Of a stretch of DNA of 64,000 nt, positions 54,433 through 64,000 are shown in pieces. This DNA is from Perilla frutescens. Lineage: Eukaryota; Streptophyta; Magnoliopsida; Lamiales; Lamiaceae. The position numbers and the translations under genes were made by a program. The stretch spans positions 61,281,001-61,345,000 of the forward strand of contig BRKX01000003.1 in the NCBI GenBank assembly GCA_026008535.1, in the 5' to 3' direction. How positions within the stretch are numbered: position 1 is the first letter of the stretch; each line of letters starts with the position of its first letter. Under the pieces are notes generated by a model. It was not told the DNA's origin and searched no databases. It saw nothing but the letters and a program-made list of their open reading frames with translations.

Positions 54433-55876
54433 TTGGATATAAACAAGCTAATACAAGCTGAGGTGATCAAATGCATTAACACTTACTTCAAGAAGGCTGA
54501 CTCACCTGCTCTAGATAATGGTGCTGCACATATGATCAATGCAGGCGGCATTTCGGATATGCATAATGATGAAGAAGTTATGGGGCATTATGCTTTTGGG
54601 ATAAATGAAGAGATTTATACTAATGAATGGATCCTAGATTTTGGAGCAAGCATTCATATGTGCTGCAACCCTGCACTCATGCGGAGTTTAACACTCCTGG
54701 ATGAGCCTTATAAAATCTTTCTGCCCGATGGTTCTAACATACAGGTACATCATGTTGGAGAAGCTAAACTAAATGGTGAAATTATTTTGAAGAAAGTTAT
54801 TTCGCTCCTAACTTTACCCATAATCTGGTCTCCATTGGACAACTTACTAAAGATTTGGTTGGGAAGGTCCTTTTCCTTCCTACGCATTGTATCATTCAGA
54901 ATCAACATAGTGATCATGTCCTTGGGATAGGAAAATTAAAAGGCAAGTTATATGTGTTTAAGAGTAGTGTGCATGAGAGGATATGCTCTAGTTCTATTGC
55001 TACAGATATGAGCTTGAGGGAATGGCATGAGATTCTTGGACACCCCTCTGTCGGTGCACTTCGACATATGCCTCAGTTAAAAAGAAGATTTTATGCTACT
55101 GGTTTTGAAGACTTGGCTGATTGTGCGATATGCCATAGGGCCATACAACAGAGATTGTCTTTCCCTACACTTCAACAGCGACATGACAAACCATTTGAGC
55201 TCCTCCATGCTGATTTATGAGGGCCCTATCATGGTGACAGTATTACTAATACTCCATATATCCTGACTTTGGTGGAGAATCACACACGAACAACATGGAC
55301 CTATCTGCTTAATGATAAAGGACAGGTACACAGGATACTGAGAAGTTTCTTGGTGATGGTTCAAACTCACTTTTATACAAGAATTTGTTATATTCGAATG
55401 GACAATGGTACAAAGTTCACGAGTTCTGCTACTCAAACTTTGTTCCAGGAAAGTAGAATTTTACATCAGCGGTCTTGTCCCTATTCTCCGCAGTGGAATG
55501 GAATCGTTGAGCGCAAGCATAAACATCTCCTCCAAGTTGCACATGCGCTTATGTTTTAAAGTAAATTGCCCTGTAAGTTTTGGCCGTATTCAATCCTTCA
55601 TGCTACTTGGCATATCAATTGAACACCTTCTATTATTCTAAACTGGTTGGCTCCTTATGAGATGCTTTTCCACACACCTCCATCATATTCTAGTCTCCAG
55701 CCTTTTGGTTGCTTAGTTTATGGGGCTAATACATCACCACACTTATCTAAATTTGACTCCAGGTGTTATAAAGGGGTTTATCTTAGCCATGCTGCTAATA
55801 ATAAATGATTCATTCTTTATAATCTTGATGCATCCAAAATTATCATAGCTCGGGACATCAAATTCTTTGTTGATAC
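54433..55876 (+). pseudogene. pol: Copia H protease and integrase, truncated
   Basis: The protease site is WILDFGASIHMCC (54630-54668; DSG is DFG). A shift near 54800 moves to the frame of LVSIGQLTKDLVGKVLF and LREWHEILGHPSVGALRHM with CAICHRAI, the pre-integrase zinc region. The integrase core follows: LLHADL, stop, GPY (first Asp); IRMDNGTKF; WNGIVERKHKHLLQ. After a stop at 55557 it continues with PFGCLVYGAN and ARDIKFFVDT. The gene is cut at 55876 by the LTR J. RT is not in the window. Confidence 0.82.
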
Positions 55877-57219
55877 TGTAATATCCAGACCTCTTACGAC
55901 TCACTTAGTTGTTGTATGTTTCATATATGCTTATTTTCATGCCAACAGTGCTTGTATATGTGTCAATGTGATTATACCTATTTATTTATTTAATATACCT
56001 AATGATTCTAGATATATGAAAATAGATCAAATTAATATTTATGTATAAATACATATAATAGTCCAAAATAATATTTTATTATAAATGGATATATTATATA
56101 ATTGAATATTCATACTCATCTACAAGCATTAGACTAGTGGATAATGAAACAAAATAATAGTTAAGAAATTGGAAATTTAATTATCTTTCATACTTAGCTC
56201 ACACGTAAGTAATGGGGATTGATAGGTGAAAGATTTGTGTTCCATGCATTATCTAGTAAGTACACATATCCTACTACAAATTAAAATAATGAATTTGGGT
56301 ATTATAGAATATGTTTAAAATTGTTATAGATTCAACCATTTTCTATATCTATACATAATTAACGAGAGAAGTAGATTAACATTAAAAAAAATTAATTTAT
56401 ATAAATTGAGCAAAGTTTGCAGTCGAAGGTGAGTAATTTTTATCTTTGTTATTTCTATGTTTTTCTATAAATTTAATGTTTAAGAATTAAAAATTGGTCA
56501 TGATCATGAACATATGATTAGATAAAATATAAAATGATGTAAATAGATATAAAATGGGATTCATGATAATCATTATGTTGCTAAAACTACATGAATTTAG
56601 ATTAATTGATTTTTCTTTTCATCTTAAAATTAACGGGAACAAAATAGATTTAATTAAATGATAATTTTGTAATTATATTTAAAGTTTCGTAATCATATAC
56701 TAGTATTATTAGTTAAATTTATTACAATGATGGGTTTTGTATAAATTAATTTAACTATATTCTTAATGATAATTTATAATTGCCTTTTATTTTTGGAATG
56801 ATTATTAGCAATTATTGTAAAATTAGTGATCAATTTTATTGATTTACCGTATTTCGTATTTAGCATTATTATTGTTAAAGGAACTAAGACTTCATATTTG
56901 TATTAATGTATTGTTAGCTTCATTAAAATATTAAAGTTGATTTATAAATTAAGATAGAACTACTAAAGTAGTGAGTTTGGGATTTTAATTTGTAGGAGTT
57001 GAATGGAGTCGAGAATGAATCCATTTAATTGAAAATATTAGTTGTACAAAATAATTATTATCCTTTTATTAGAATATTTGTATATTAAACTCGGTAATGT
57101 GTTTTGAATAGACTTCCTTGAGAAAGTGCGTGATCTAGAATTCCAGTTAGCATAAACTTTGGACTCGATTGAGGTAAGTAGAAATTCATCTACAACTACA
57201 ATGCATGAACATAGTATTA
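55877..57219 (+). repeat. Gypsy-type LTR J, interrupted by B2
   Basis: Starts tgtaatatccagacc, the kind of start shared with the element A LTR, directly inside copia H coding sequence. It is AT-rich and non-coding. Near its right side the phrase gaggtaagtagaaattcatc recalls plant gypsy LTRs. The other end is not seen because B2 begins at 57220, so it may be a solo LTR or the LTR of a longer element. Confidence 0.5.
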
Positions 57220-57376
57220 TGTTGGTCCCGGGCGAGTCGATATCAGTTTAGAGGGGGGGTGAATAAACTGATTAATACTTTTTACTTCAAACGCGGAATA
57301 ACAGGGCCCTTTGACTCGCTTGGTAAAACTTATCTATGTACAAACTTATTGATCAGTTAAGACTGTTTGAGTGCAG

Positions 57377-57913
57377 TGTGATGTTTTTCCTTTTTTTCTA
57401 GCTATTTTGATGTAATAAGCACGATAAAAATGTAATCTTGATGAGAAATGGGAGAAGTGTTTAGAAGAAAATGGGAAGAGAGGCAGAGAGAGAGTTAGGA
57501 GGAAATTGTAGATATTTTTCTTTTTATCATAATGAAAAGAGAAGGGGTTTTTAACCCTAGTACAATTGGGCCACAAGATTCCAGCCCATTACTAAAATAA
57601 ACATTAACAAAAAGAGCTAAAGCCCAATTGAAATAGAAGTCAACCTTAATAACTAAAATGAGTTAAATCTCAACCGCATATCTAAGCAAAAGAGATCAGC
57701 GGTCGGAATTGAGATCCCCTTCTTAATTCCATCAACTAAAAGGCTGATTCATTCACCATAAAAATAGAGTCTTGATTGCCTTCATCCTCAGTCACCAAAT
57801 CTTCTTTCATTCCCGACGCTTGACCACCGCCGATTTCCAATTTTCGATCGTTTAGCTCACCACTGTCCACTACACAAGCATTGCCTTCTTCTGATAAACT
57901 AAGGTTCACAACA
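57377..57913 (-). repeat. Element I 3' LTR
   Basis: On the minus strand it begins tgttgtgaacc and ends aaaacatcaca. It contains the last 59 codons of pol. The single difference from the partner LTR is at 57904 (G here, A there, plus strand). Confidence 0.93.
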
Positions 57914-60240
57914 ATTCCCCTTTCTTGAATTAATCCTCGTCCCTGAGGATCAAACCCGACGAATTTCTTACGGATAAAAGAGAAATCCTCCCAGCTCGAA
58001 AGTTGGAAGCTTTCACCTCCCCACTGTACCAAAACTTGTGCAATTACAATTTTTCCTCTGTTAATGGATCTCCTTCCCAAGATGGCCGTAGGTTGCAGGG
58101 AGAAAAGCCCATCGTCTGTGGTTGCCGCCAGTCCTTGTAAAGGTATGATTCCTTCACTAATCTTCTTCTTTAAAAGAGACACATGGAAAACTGGATGGAT
58201 TCGAGCTCCAGCTGGTAGATTTAATTTATAAGCCACCTTACCAACTCTCTCGATCACCTGGTAGGGCCCGTAGTATCTGGCTGCAAGCTTCACATTTCTA
58301 CGGAGTTGCACTGAGTTCTGACGGTACGGCTGCAATTTCAGGTAAACCCAATCTCCCTCCTCAAACTGTCTTTCTACCCTGTTTCTATCAGCATATGTTT
58401 TCATTCGATTTTGGGCCTCGTACAGGTTCTCCCGAATTTGCTGTAGCATTAGTCTCCTCTGCTGAAGTGTAGCATTTACTTCATCATTAATAGAGTCTAG
58501 GTAGGGGCTCATTGAGAGGTTAGGTGGCTCATAGCCATATAGGGCATGGAAGGGAGTCGTCTTGAGGCTTGAGTGGTAATTGGTATTGTACCAATACTCA
58601 GCCAGGGCCAACCATTTAGCCCACTGTTTTGGGTGGCTAGAAGTCATGCAACGCAGGTAGTTTTCTAAGCATCTGTTCAACCTTTCGGTCTGCCCGTCAG
58701 ATTCTGGATGGTAGGCAGATGTGAATGCTAACGTGACTCCAAGCCCCTTAAAGAGATCCTTCCAAAAATTACTGGTAAATAATTTATCCCGATGAGTAAT
58801 AATACTCACAGGGGTGCCATGTAATTTATGGATATTATCCATAAAAACCTTGGCCACAGTTTGTGCAGTGATAGGGTGTGTCATAGCTATGAAATGCCCA
58901 TACTTGGTCAGTCTATCTATGACCACCAAGATAGTGTCCTTCCCTCCAGACTTAGGTAAACCGTCAACAAAATCCATGCTTATATGAGTCCAAGCTTGGT
59001 CTGGAATGGGTAAGGGCTGTAGCAAACCGGGTTTTAGTCCACTCTCTGGCTTGTTCATCTTGCAGACATCACATTCCCTCACCAACCTGATCATGTCTAC
59101 CTTCATGCCTGGCCAATAGAAAGACCTTTTAAGTCTAATATAGGAACCATAGATCCCCGAGTGGCCCCCGTAGGGTGACCCATGCATGATGGCAAGTATT
59201 TTCTGTCTGAGTTCCTTATGACACCCCACCACCACTCTTCCTTTATGCCTCAGTAAACCCTCACTGAGGGTAAAGTCAGGGTACATGGTAGAATCACTAC
59301 CTTTAGAAGTAATTATCTTTTGGCAGAATGGGTCATTAACATAGCTATCCACCACCTCCTTTAGCCAAGAGGGAGTTATAGTGCTTAAGGCCAAACAACT
59401 GTTCCCTTCTTCTTGAACTCTAGACAGAGCATCAGCTGCTCTGTTCTCCTTGCCTTTTCTGTAACTAATCTCATAATCTAAACCCAGGAGCTTGGTTATC
59501 CATTTTTGTTGGGTGGGGGACATGACTTTTTGATCTAACAAATGCTTAAGAGCCTGTTGATCTGTCCGAATTATAAATTTGTGACCCAGCAGGTAGTGTC
59601 TCCACCTGTGTATTGCCATAAGGACTGCTAAGAACTCCCTTTCATAGATTGATAGAGCCTGATTCTTGGCGCATAGTGTCTTACTCATATAAGCAATGGG
59701 TCTTCCCTCCTGCATCAAGACAGCCCCAATCCCATAACCACTAGCATCCGTCTTGAGTATGAATGGCTTGGAGAAGTCAGGTAAGGCTAGAACCGGAGCA
59801 CTCATCATAGCAACCTTGAGGTTGTTAAATGCATGCTCTGCCTCTTTACTCCATTTGAACATGTCTTTCTTAAGTAAGACTGTTAAAGGCTTACTAATGA
59901 CTCCATACCCTTTAACGAATTTTCTGTAATAACCGGTTAATCCCAAGAATCCTCTAAGCTGTTTGACTGTCTTTGGTGTAGGCCAGTCCTTCATGCATTC
60001 GATCTTCTGGGGGTCCGTAGATACCCCCTCCCCTGATATTATGTGCCCCAGATATTCAATACTGGTCACCCCAAATTGGCATTTAGACTCCTTAGCAAAT
60101 AAAGAGTTATCCCTTAGGATCTGAAATACCTCTTTGAGATGTTCTTGGTGCTCTTCTTTGGTCTTACTGTAGACCATGATGTCATCAAAGAATACTAATA
60201 CATGTTTCCTCAAGCAATTTTGAAAAACTTGATTCATCAA
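57736..60240 (-). pseudogene. pol: Element I pol: RT (C-terminal part), RNase H, integrase, chromodomain-like
   Basis: An 834-codon open frame. It starts inside RT (SLMNQVFQNCL) with catalytic VFFDDIMVYS, then FLGLTGYYRKFV; RNase H TDASGYGIGAVLMQ and AADALSRV; integrase H2C2 (HGSPYGGHSGIY, CDVCKMNK); the core with SMDFVDGLP, then SIITHRDKLFTS where the usual catalytic Asp is His (codon 58794-58792), and YHPESDGQTERLNR; then GPYQVIERVGKVAYKLNLP and a chromodomain-like segment (AILGRRSINRGK, VLVQW, SSWEDFSFI). The frame crosses the polypurine tract (57914-57926) and ends 178 bases inside the 3' LTR. The N-terminal half of RT is on the upstream frame. Confidence 0.9.
57914..57926 (-). promoter_or_regulatory. 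Element I polypurine tract
   Basis: The minus strand reads aagaaaggggaat, directly before the 3' LTR start. It is also coding (codons for QERGI). Confidence 0.8.
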
Positions 60241-62372
60241 GGACTGAAAAGTTGCTAGAGCGTTGCATAGTAGCCAGATCTTAGGTCAATCTTTGAGAAT
60301 ATCTGTGCTCCATAGAGTTCATCCAACAATTCATCTATGACTGGTATAGGATAGTCGTGTTTGACTGTTAGACCATTTAAGTATCTATAGTCTACACATA
60401 GTCTCCATGTGCTGTCCTTTTTCTTCACTAGCAGAACTGGTGAAGCAAATGGGCTCTGGCTGTTCTGGATAACTCCAGACTCCAACAATTCCTTAACAAT
60501 CCTCTCAATCTTGTCCTTGTGGTCATGAGAGGTTCTATATGGGTACTGATGCTTAGGCACACTCCCTTCCTTTAATATAATCTGATGCTCTACCCCTCTT
60601 ATCGGGGGTAATCCCTTAGGCTCAATAAAAATATCTGCAAACTCTGTAATTAATGGCTGAAACTCTTGGTGTGTACCCTGTTCAGGTGTAGCAATTGTGA
60701 TAAAGAACATCTCTTCTATTTCCCTGCTATGCTTAGTTTGTAACAGATTGTAGAGGGAGTGGCCTGTGATAAATTGGCATTCAGCTTGTGAGGTCTGAGC
60801 ATATAGCTTGACCTTTTTCCCAGAACATTTAACAGTAACAGCCATCCTGTTATAATCTAATTTAATCGGAGTGCAGGCCTTTAGCCAATCTCCACCCAAA
60901 ATGAGGTCGTAACCTTCATTTTGGAGAACTCTGAGGGAATGCTGAAAAGTGTGCCCCTGCATATCCCAAGAGAAATCCTCACTAGCCTGCTCACTGATAA
61001 GCCTATGCCCATTAGCTACTTTAATGAGCAAAGGTGTGACAGTCTTGAGGGGGATTCCTAACTTCTTTGCTGTAGTGCCCTTGATGAAACTAAGGGTGCT
61101 TCCGGTGTCTATAAGGATCTGTAGGGGGTTTCCCTGGTAGTTTCCCTTAAACCTCATTGTGGTTAGACCTTCACTCCCTATTAGTGCATTCAGGGACAAT
61201 TGTGTTTCTTCCATAATCTCTTCACATTCTCCTTCAATTCCCTCCGGCAGCTCCTGGTCCTGTAAATAAGTTAGCTCCTCTTCTTCAGTCATTATTGCAT
61301 ACATAATCCTTTGCTTGCATCGATGACCTGGGATAAACTTCTCATCACAATTATAGCAGAGACCTTGTTGCCTTCTTTCGGCCATCTGTGTTGCAGTTAG
61401 CAGCTTAACAGGAGGTTTAACAGGGTTTGAAATTTGTGTACTTCCTTTCCCCAGGTGGTTTGGTGTTGTGTTTCTGGGGAAATTTGTAGAGGTCCCAGAG
61501 TAAGACCTATTAGCTCCCTTAAGTTTCTTTGAAATGGCTTCAATGGTTAGGATTTGACTCTGCCCCAATTCAATAGTGTGCTGCAGGTCCTTTGGTTTAA
61601 ACATCATGACTGCAGACTTCAATTCCTCTCCTAAGCCACTTAGAAAACTGGCCATGTAGTAACTCTCTGTAAACTCCCCAGGGTGCAGAAGATCCATGCA
61701 AGCCTTAAGTTCCTCAAAACGTTCAACGTATTCTTCATAAGATCCAGTATGTTTGAGCTTGTTAAATTCACAAATAATTTTGGTCTCCTTAAGGTCATCA
61801 AATCTGGCTGAAACCACTTCTATAAATTGTTGCCAGGTCAGATCCAGTCCTTTAGCAGCAAGGTTTTGATACCATTGAGCTGCCTTACCTTCAAATTGCA
61901 TGGTAGCCAATGTGATCTTTTGGCTATCAGATAAGTTAGGGATCATACTAAAATACCCGTTGCACTTAATAATTCAAGATCTTGGGAGTGATCCATCGAA
62001 TTTCGGGAAATCGACCTTGGGTAGAGGATTGATTACCTGCTGGTTTGTTGTGTCCATAACAGCCATGGGTCTTGAGGTGGATTGACCTTGGCAGCTGCTT
62101 GATCCTATAACAGCTGATGGTGGAGGTTCCCCCAATATTGATTCTCCAACAGAAGACTCCTTACCTTTACTTCCTTTCAAGAGCTCTAGACGCATCTCAG
62201 CTAACAATTTGGTAAGATATTCGAATTTTCCCTGCATATCTGCATTCACACCTTCCATCTTTTCCTGCATCTTTGTTTCAGCAGCCTCTCTTTTTAGTGT
62301 TTCTGCTTGTAGGGTCTGATCCAACCTTTTTTGCGCTTCAAACAGGTCCTTGAAACGGGTATTATCTGCCAT
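60241..62372 (-). pseudogene. gag: Element I gag, protease and N-terminal RT
   Basis: The ATG at 62372 (MADNTRFKDLFEAQKRLDQT) opens Gag with a coiled-coil-like N-terminus. A TGA (61976-61974) stands where the family has Trp, between DGSLPRS and IIKCNGYFS; the frame then runs unbroken to 60255. Visible parts are the Gag core (TLATMQFEGKAAQWYQNLA), a CCHC-like knuckle LCYNCDEKFIPGHRCK near 61330, the protease LQILIDTGSTLSFIK near 61090-61130, and RT motifs (SPVLLVKKKDSTWRLCVDYR, KIDLRSGYY). At about 60250-60265 the sequence jumps from RSGYY to the TNAPATF region, a deletion of roughly 100 bases that also shifts frame. Confidence 0.88.
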
Positions 62373-62386
62373 GTCCGAGGATGGTT

Positions 62387-62400
62387 GGCTCTGAATACCA
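62387..62400 (-). promoter_or_regulatory. Element I primer-binding site
   Basis: The minus strand reads ttggtattcagagc, an initiator tRNA-Met complement with an extra T, two bases after the 5' LTR. Confidence 0.75.
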
Positions 62401-62402
62401 AC

Positions 62403-62939
62403 TGTGATGTTTTTCCTTTTTTTCTAGCTATTTTGATGTAATAAGCACGATAAAAATGTAATCTTGATGAGAAATGGGAGAAGTGTTTAGAAGAAAATGG
62501 GAAGAGAGGCAGAGAGAGAGTTAGGAGGAAATTGTAGATATTTTTCTTTTTATCATAATGAAAAGAGAAGGGGTTTTTAACCCTAGTACAATTGGGCCAC
62601 AAGATTCCAGCCCATTACTAAAATAAACATTAACAAAAAGAGCTAAAGCCCAATTGAAATAGAAGTCAACCTTAATAACTAAAATGAGTTAAATCTCAAC
62701 CGCATATCTAAGCAAAAGAGATCAGCGGTCGGAATTGAGATCCCCTTCTTAATTCCATCAACTAAAAGGCTGATTCATTCACCATAAAAATAGAGTCTTG
62801 ATTGCCTTCATCCTCAGTCACCAAATCTTCTTTCATTCCCGACGCTTGACCACCGCCGATTTCCAATTTTCGATCGTTTAGCTCACCACTGTCCACTACA
62901 CAAGCATTGCCTTCTTCTGATAAACTAAGATTCACAACA
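62403..62939 (-). repeat. Element I 5' LTR
   Basis: Same 537-bp sequence as 57377-57913 with one difference. It therefore also contains the pol C-terminal codons, which appear here as a short ORF fused to flanking B2 sequence. Confidence 0.93.
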
Positions 62940-63825
62940 TGCAGCTTGTGTGATATTATGTGCAGTTCAAAGATATGCAATAACCAAAATAGTACAGCAC
63001 ACAAGCGATTTATAGAGGTTCGAAGTCTCAAACTTCTACGTCTTCTCTTCCTTCCGCGGAAGGGCAATTTCACTATATAACTTGAGTTTTTTTACAAATT
63101 ATACAATAAAGGACAGTTGGCTGAACCTGGTAACTGCTTGCTACCTCAGCGGGTCGACGACTCACACTTGAAGTCCCTAACTGCTCGCTAGGAAGGTAGG
63201 TGCTATTGTCGTCTTTCTAAGGTTTTAGATCTCTTTCGATCTTCAAGAGGTTAGTCTTCAACAGATGGTATCAACTGAAGTGCTCCCTTTAATTGAGCTG
63301 GGTAGTTGATCGTTGTATAGCTGAAACTGAGAAGGCTGCCCTGGCTGGATTGTCAACAGCTGGTTGATTATCTTAACTCTGTGAATTTCTTCTCCTCAGT
63401 TGGACTCTCTCAATTTCTATCAAATACTGAACTTGAGCTTGAGTGGGAGGAAGAAAGAAAAGCTATTGTATGTATATGCAAAAGTTGTGAAGGCGAAGGA
63501 TTCTTTTCAGCTCACTTGGTTCTTTTTTTTTTAAACTCTGATTCACTCGTCTTTTATAGAGGAGTGATTTTATGACCGTTAAGTTCCATTGTCCATTGAT
63601 CGGTGGCTCTGTTGGCTCATTAATGGAAGATGGTCTTTAATGATCGCTTGGAGCTTTTGGTTGAAGTAGTCGTTACTCTGCCAATCGATCTTTATTGGAT
63701 ATTTAAATTCCACGATCTCTGTTGAAGCATTTACTCCAAGATTCGGCGGTTTGAGCAATAAACTCTAGGGTTCTCTGGCTTCAGCTTTCTTTGCAGTTTT
63801 GTGTTCTAGTTGGTAGTTCTGGTCT

Positions 63826-64000
63826 TGTCAGCTCAGTTTTGTTATTGCTCCAGTTGGCAGTTCTGAGCTTGTCAGCTGAGTTTGACTATTGCTCCAGTTG
63901 GCAGTTTTGAGCTCGTCCGCTGAGTTTGGCTATTGCTCCAGTTGGCAGTTCTGAGCTCGTCAGCTGAGTCTGTCAGCTGAGTTTGGCTATTACTCCGGTT
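63826..64000 (-). repeat. U3 tandem array of B2, cut by the window edge
   Basis: At least four copies of the same 38-44-bp monomer as in element B (complement: cagttggcagttctgagctc) run off the right edge. The register and short/long variants resemble 13204-13535. Confidence 0.85.

Larger units (their letters stand above)
57377..62939 (-). mobile_element. Element I: young Ty3/gypsy chromovirus-like element
   Basis: LTRs of 537 bp each (57377-57913 and 62403-62939) differ, as far as I can align, at one base. The target duplication tgcag (57372-57376 and 62940-62944) is exact. The minus-strand interior has a PBS, gag, protease, RT, RNase H, integrase and a chromodomain-like C-terminus. It is the youngest insertion in the window. 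Gag-pol is interrupted by one nonsense codon and one RT deletion. Confidence 0.93.
57220..64000 (-). mobile_element. B2: minus-strand LTR of the element B family, split by element I
   Basis: On the minus strand it ends gggaccaaca at 57220, just like the element B LTRs, and runs through R/U5 into U3 at the window edge. It is interrupted at 57376/62940 by element I, which duplicated tgcag. The TATA box is at about 63549-63558 (complement of ttttatagag). No PBS complement lies left of 57220, so this is either a solo LTR or the 3' LTR of an element extending beyond the window. Confidence 0.85.

Noticed and set aside
62762..63073. Minus-strand 103-codon ORF identical at its end to pol of element I
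   Set aside because: It is the LTR-encoded pol tail in the 5' LTR, fused to B2 sequence; it is not a separate gene.

Overview
The window is plant nuclear DNA. It carries a plant-type berberine-bridge-enzyme-like gene, LTR retrotransposons of plant clades with tRNA-iMet-type primer sites, a CACTA transposon, a Mutator-like MITE and a tRNA-derived SINE. AT-rich intergenic sequence and deeply nested insertions suggest a repeat-rich eudicot, but the species cannot be named from the sequence. All comparisons here were made by eye.

Layout. 1-4488 is host sequence with one intact intronless gene, an FAD-linked BBE-like oxidase (2115-3716), and a SINE (4142-4264). 4489-33433 is a Ty3/gypsy chromovirus (element A, Tekay/Del-like, 2.7-kb LTRs, TSD attat). 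Its integrase is split by a 17-kb Ty1/copia element (B, SIRE-like, 12765-29854). Between pol and its 3' LTR, B carries three tandem, diverged copies of an accessory gene (U1, U2, U3), described below.

33439-47370 is a minus-strand copia relic (D). It is interrupted by a 1.5-kb solo-LTR-like insert (E). E is split by an 8.8-kb CACTA transposon (34042-42816) that carries exon fragments of host genes, including methylmalonate-semialdehyde dehydrogenase, and a 3.3-kb gypsy solo LTR (G). 48082-49212 is a Mutator-like MITE with a 9-bp TSD. 49222-52090 is a non-coding tract full of two recurring phrases.

52786-64000 is a second nest. A plus-strand copia relic (H) is cut by a gypsy-type LTR (J), which is cut by a minus-strand LTR of the B family (B2). 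B2 is cut by a very young chromovirus-like element (I, 57377-62939) whose 537-bp LTRs differ at one base.

Main result. Units U1-U3 share one architecture: an N-terminal domain with an FYxN/LP motif, an NWA-type motif, a basic linker, and a C-terminal RY..WR...FW block. U2 and U3 each keep a single reading frame broken only by nonsense codons. U1 and U2 have their own TATA-like upstream regions, and a poly(A) signal lies between them. This looks like a gene-like accessory module amplified inside one retrotransposon. Other notable points are the gene-capturing CACTA, the recent but pol-damaged element I, and a gag-like ORF upstream of gag in element A.
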